Source of the DNA: Candidatus Uabimicrobium amorphum
GTDB taxonomy: Bacteria; Planctomycetota; Uabimicrobiia; Uabimicrobiales; Uabimicrobiaceae
Reading direction: 5' to 3'
Length of the DNA: 64,000 nucleotides
Assembly (NCBI RefSeq): GCF_009002475.1
Contig: NZ_AP019860.1
Span: forward strand, 7,933,547-7,997,546
Part shown: piece after piece, positions 61,019 through 64,000 of the stretch
Layout of the letters: every line of letters starts with the position of its first letter
Numbering within the stretch: position 1 is the first letter of the stretch
The notes under the pieces: model-generated
What the model was told of the DNA's origin: nothing
Seen by the model: the letters and a program-made list of their open reading frames with translations, nothing else
The model's database searches: none
Translations under genes and position numbers: made by a program

Positions 61019-63194
61019 CTATAAAAACGGTCGCTATTACAAAAACGACCAACCATTTTTTGTCAGAGGTGTCGAGTATCAGTATTATCGCGACCGAAAA
61101 GAAAACTGGCGTGAACGCCTACAGCAATTGAAACAAGCACGCGCCAATGTCGTTAGTTTTTACATTCCGTGGCGCCATCATTTTATCGACAACGACTATG
61201 ATTTTACGGGAAAGACAAAGAGTAATCGCGACCTCGTACATTTTTTAGATTTATGTACGGAAGTCGGATTTTACATGTTTGCCAAACCAGGACCTTTTGT
61301 ACATTCTGAGCTAAATATTGGTGGTTTGCCTGACATTACTTCTCCGTCCTTCAATGATAAAATCACTCCCGTTCGCAAACACAATGGCGAAGCATGCCAC
61401 TGGGACTACGATAACGCGCAGCTACCTTCTCCGAATGACGCAGTTTTTGATAATATGACCAAAGAGTGGCTACAGCAGGTCGCAAAAATTATTGAGAAAC
61501 ACGTCTCTCCACAGGGAAATATCATTGGCATTCAACTCAATGATGAAACCATATTCTGTACCAGTAACGAGGCACCGTGGAATTTTGGTTACGACGAGCC
61601 AGACGTGAAATTTTTTCGCGATATGCTCGCACAAAACTACAACAGCATAGCAAAATATAATCAACTTCACGCTACGCATTTGGATTCTTTTGATCAAGTA
61701 ACTCCACCTAGTTTGCAACAAAAAATCAACCATCCACGACAACTCCTACCTCTTCGCGATTGGGGACAATTTCAATGGTGGTTGCGACGCGAAGTTTATG
61801 CGCGTTACAAACGCTACTTGGCAATAGAAAGCGTTTACCTCACCAACTATGCGGGAATCACACCTCCGATACAGGAAAATGTTCCCGGTAAAGAACCTGC
61901 CGCCGCCCATTATCTCCAAAGTCTATACGCGGAATGGTGGCTGGCAATGAACCGCATCGAAGCAGATCTCGACGTTCATGAATACGGTATGATTAGCTGG
62001 CTGGGAGTTGCAGCTTATAATATTGACAATCCGCGAGAAACAGCGCTTGATAACAATTGTCAGGTGAATGAAGTTTTCCAACGTTATATCAACACCGCCA
62101 GACGACGACGCGGCATCAATATTGAGGAGAATTGGGGATTTGCGAAGTTATACCATCCTTTTTCGCGCTATCCACTCATACCTTTTTTTCAAACATTGGC
62201 GTCCGTTGCTGGAGGATGTACTGGCTTTATTGTTTTTTGTGGTGTACAACACGACCACTGGGACTCACAACTCGATAGTGTGACCAAACAACAACACCCT
62301 ACTTTTCCCTCCGATGCTCCGATATGTTGTGATGGGAAACTGACACCGATGTACGATACGATGACCATGCTCAATACATGGTTTGAAAAAGAACAAGACT
62401 ATCTACAAGCAGAACTAAAAACAGACTTTTGCTGGTTAACATATGCTCCTTACGCGGCGATTTCCAGTTGGTTTGCTCCACATAGCGACATGTGGCAACT
62501 ACAGGACAAGATACCTCGTTGTGCGTTTTCGGCATGGGAACAGTTAACGATGAATATGGCCGAAGACGGCTATGTCGCAGACATGTTGGATATCGAAGGG
62601 GTATCACTCGCGGAGTTGCAAACAAAACCATTGTGTATGATACAGCTCGCTTTTTTTATGGACCAAAAGACACAACAAAAACTCCTAGATTACGTGGAAA
62701 AAGGCGGCCGAATTATATGCTGCGGAGAACGACCTTATCTCGATGGCGACATGCATGAGTTTTCACTACTCAGCAACTACCTCCACGAAGGAAAAAATCG
62801 CGTCGGACTGGGCGAAATTCACTACTATGAAAAAGGATCTTTTGCCGAAAAAGAATTTTTACCTCAAGTGGGAGTTGAACCTTGTGTGAGTTTTAGCGAA
62901 AATATGCGTGCATTTGTTTATACAAATGACGAAGATTACTACATATGGTTTTTTCACTTTTCACGCCAAGACGTACATCATACCCAAGTTTTGTTTTATG
63001 AGAAAAAGCTAGAACTGTGGTTGGGGTCTAAAGCTTGTGGTGTAGTTCATATCAAAGGAAACAAAATAGTAAGTGCCATGTGTAAAGGAAACAACGAAGT
63101 AGAAAATATCGAAAGCACAACAAAATTTCGTTTTTTGGAAGAAGAAGTAGGAATTACAGGAGATGGTATTTGGTTTAATTCGCCGGAAGGATAA
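61011..63194 (+). CDS. GH35-like beta-galactosidase
   Basis: A 727-residue clan GH-A glycosidase. The start of the TIM barrel matches GH35: PFFVRGVEYQYYR, WRERLQQLKQARANVVSFYI, YDFTGKTKSNRDLVHFLDL, and FAKPGPFVHSELNIGGLP. The acid/base Glu is probably in NIIGIQLNDE, where GH35 has QVENE, and the nucleophile may be the Glu in NIEENWGF. There is no signal peptide, so it acts in the cytoplasm. The likely substrate is a beta-galactoside or related glycoside imported by the cell. Confidence 0.87.
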   Translation: MFSYKNGRYYKNDQPFFVRGVEYQYYRDRKENWRERLQQLKQARANVVSFYIPWRHHFIDNDYDFTGKTKSNRDLVHFLDLCTEVGFYMFAKPGPFVHSELNIGGLPDITSPSFNDKITPVRKHNGEACHWDYDNAQLPSPNDAVFDNMTKEWLQQVAKIIEKHVSPQGNIIGIQLNDETIFCTSNEAPWNFGYDEPDVKFFRDMLAQNYNSIAKYNQLHATHLDSFDQVTPPSLQQKINHPRQLLPLRDWGQFQWWLRREVYARYKRYLAIESVYLTNYAGITPPIQENVPGKEPAAAHYLQSLYAEWWLAMNRIEADLDVHEYGMISWLGVAAYNIDNPRETALDNNCQVNEVFQRYINTARRRRGINIEENWGFAKLYHPFSRYPLIPFFQTLASVAGGCTGFIVFCGVQHDHWDSQLDSVTKQQHPTFPSDAPICCDGKLTPMYDTMTMLNTWFEKEQDYLQAELKTDFCWLTYAPYAAISSWFAPHSDMWQLQDKIPRCAFSAWEQLTMNMAEDGYVADMLDIEGVSLAELQTKPLCMIQLAFFMDQKTQQKLLDYVEKGGRIICCGERPYLDGDMHEFSLLSNYLHEGKNRVGLGEIHYYEKGSFAEKEFLPQVGVEPCVSFSENMRAFVYTNDEDYYIWFFHFSRQDVHHTQVLFYEKKLELWLGSKACGVVHIKGNKIVSAMCKGNNEVENIESTTKFRFLEEEVGITGDGIWFNSPEG

Positions 63195-63198
63195 TTTT

Positions 63199-64000
63199 AT
63201 GTTTCGAAAATGGATATTGTTCTTGGTAGTGCACAGCGTCATTTTTGCACACAACTATTACCAAGACTTTTCACAAAAATGGTCGAACAACAAAGACCTT
63301 GCTTTTAAACCTCTATGTATTGGTGCGAAAGATGGACTATGGCTCATTGGAGCGGATAAAATAGCGATCTATGATGGAAAAAACTTTCAAACTTTTGCGC
63401 TATCACAGCGCTTATCCGCACCTTGTTTTTATGTGTCTAAGAAAAATAAGGTATACATTGGAGACAGCAAAGGATTATTTGTATGGGACAACGACGCTCT
63501 TCGTCATGAGGTGGGTAGTCCTGAGAATGTTCGATTCATAGACGAAGACGATCATGGCCGATTATGGGTAGTTTCTGATCGTACCTTGTATTCGCGTAAA
63601 GACAACAAATGGCGAAAGTTTCGTGAAGCAGAAGCCGATATACGTGGAATCGCCATGTGGGGAAATCGCCGTGGAGCAGTGGCAACTGATTTAGGTGTAT
63701 GGCTATTACACCACGGTAAACGCAATTATTTTATGGAACTATTAGAGCGACCTCTAGGGCTACTGAGTCAAGATGTGAGAAGTGTCGTCATCGACAACAG
63801 CGGTAACTTATTTATAGGTAGTAAAAAAGGACTAAACCTTTACGATCTACGCGATACTTGGATCGCACTGACACCACAAGAGAAACTACCAATCGTGGAC
63901 GTTACCTGCATGGAATTGGCCAAAGATGGTACATTGTGGATTGGTATGAAAAAAGGGTTGGTGCGTTTTCGAGACGGGAAATGGCACTACTTCGCTTCCA
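63199..64000 (+). CDS. Beta-propeller (Reg_prop-type) protein, cut by window end
   Basis: An open frame with no stop runs from ATG 63199, five bases after the GH35-like stop (GGAAGG upstream), to the window edge: 267 codons seen. It opens with a signal peptide (MFRKWILFLVVHSVIFA). Repeats such as DGLWLIGADKIAIYDGKNF, GRLWVVSDRTLYS and GTLWIGMKKGLVRF are the two-component-regulator propeller type. In complete proteins this propeller is often the periplasmic sensor of a histidine kinase; here the C-terminus lies outside the window. Its place in a sugar operon suggests carbohydrate sensing. Confidence 0.82.
   Translation, partial: MFRKWILFLVVHSVIFAHNYYQDFSQKWSNNKDLAFKPLCIGAKDGLWLIGADKIAIYDGKNFQTFALSQRLSAPCFYVSKKNKVYIGDSKGLFVWDNDALRHEVGSPENVRFIDEDDHGRLWVVSDRTLYSRKDNKWRKFREAEADIRGIAMWGNRRGAVATDLGVWLLHHGKRNYFMELLERPLGLLSQDVRSVVIDNSGNLFIGSKKGLNLYDLRDTWIALTPQEKLPIVDVTCMELAKDGTLWIGMKKGLVRFRDGKWHYFAS

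Noticed and set aside
1..64000. tRNA, rRNA, CRISPR arrays, replication origin
   Set aside because: I found no cloverleaf-like, rRNA-like, spaced-repeat or clustered DnaA-box sequence by reading; a dedicated tRNA or covariance-model scan could still find a small RNA.

Overview
The window is AT-rich and densely coded. It encodes an unusually large set of Hanks-type Ser/Thr kinases fused to WD40, TPR or HEAT repeats, plus leucine-rich, ankyrin and pentapeptide repeat proteins, a secreted caspase-SUMF fusion, an ECF-like sigma factor next to a kinase, and a PEP-CTERM protein. This mix suggests a large-genome member of the Planctomycetota. The low GC and the kinase/repeat richness make me think of the Candidatus Uabimicrobium lineage, but that is inference; no rRNA or other phylogenetic marker is present.

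Layout. 0.2-16 kb: small secreted and membrane proteins, a sigma factor-kinase pair, an HmoA/IsdG-like monooxygenase, a PEGA-like protein, a second membrane kinase, a TPR protein with a degenerate kinase N-lobe, an aldo/keto reductase, a FlgT_N-like secreted protein and a pentapeptide-repeat protein. 15.5-20.1 kb: a GMC oxidoreductase, then a PEP-CTERM gene split by a 2256-bp IS607-type element (serine recombinase TnpA plus a TnpB-like protein whose two halves are joined by an A_AAA_AAG slippery site). Removing the element exactly restores a 206-codon gene. 20.3-32.3 kb: an HD-domain protein, a divergent Hsp70, and a four-gene operon of two membrane proteins and two kinase-TPR(-HEAT) proteins.

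32.5-44.2 kb is the most notable region. It holds an MbtG-type lysine N6-hydroxylase, a MATE exporter, a SnoaL-like protein and a sarcosine-oxidase-like flavoprotein on the + strand. Facing them is a tightly overlapping - strand operon: cupin-MetRS fusion, DAO-type flavoprotein, GNAT, ATP-grasp ligase and group II PLP decarboxylase. Lysine N-hydroxylase plus cupin-MetRS plus FAD oxidase is the signature of hydrazine (N-N bond) formation known from s56-p1 and triacsin biosynthesis. I therefore read this as an uncharacterised hydrazine/N-N natural-product cluster with its own tailoring set and exporter.

44.3-58.4 kb: ankyrin and alpha/beta-hydrolase genes, a methyltransferase, an ADP-ribosylglycohydrolase, a secreted papain-like (C1B) peptidase, a secreted caspase-SUMF protein, a FlgT_N-DUF4384 protein, a HEAT-like protein, a VCBS/FG-GAP protein and a second LRR protein that probably starts with ATT. 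58.6-64 kb: a coupled operon of DegT aminotransferase, Gfo/Idh/MocA oxidoreductase, GH35-like glycosidase and a beta-propeller protein cut by the window edge. Convergent gene pairs are often separated by perfect hairpins that lack a U-tract.
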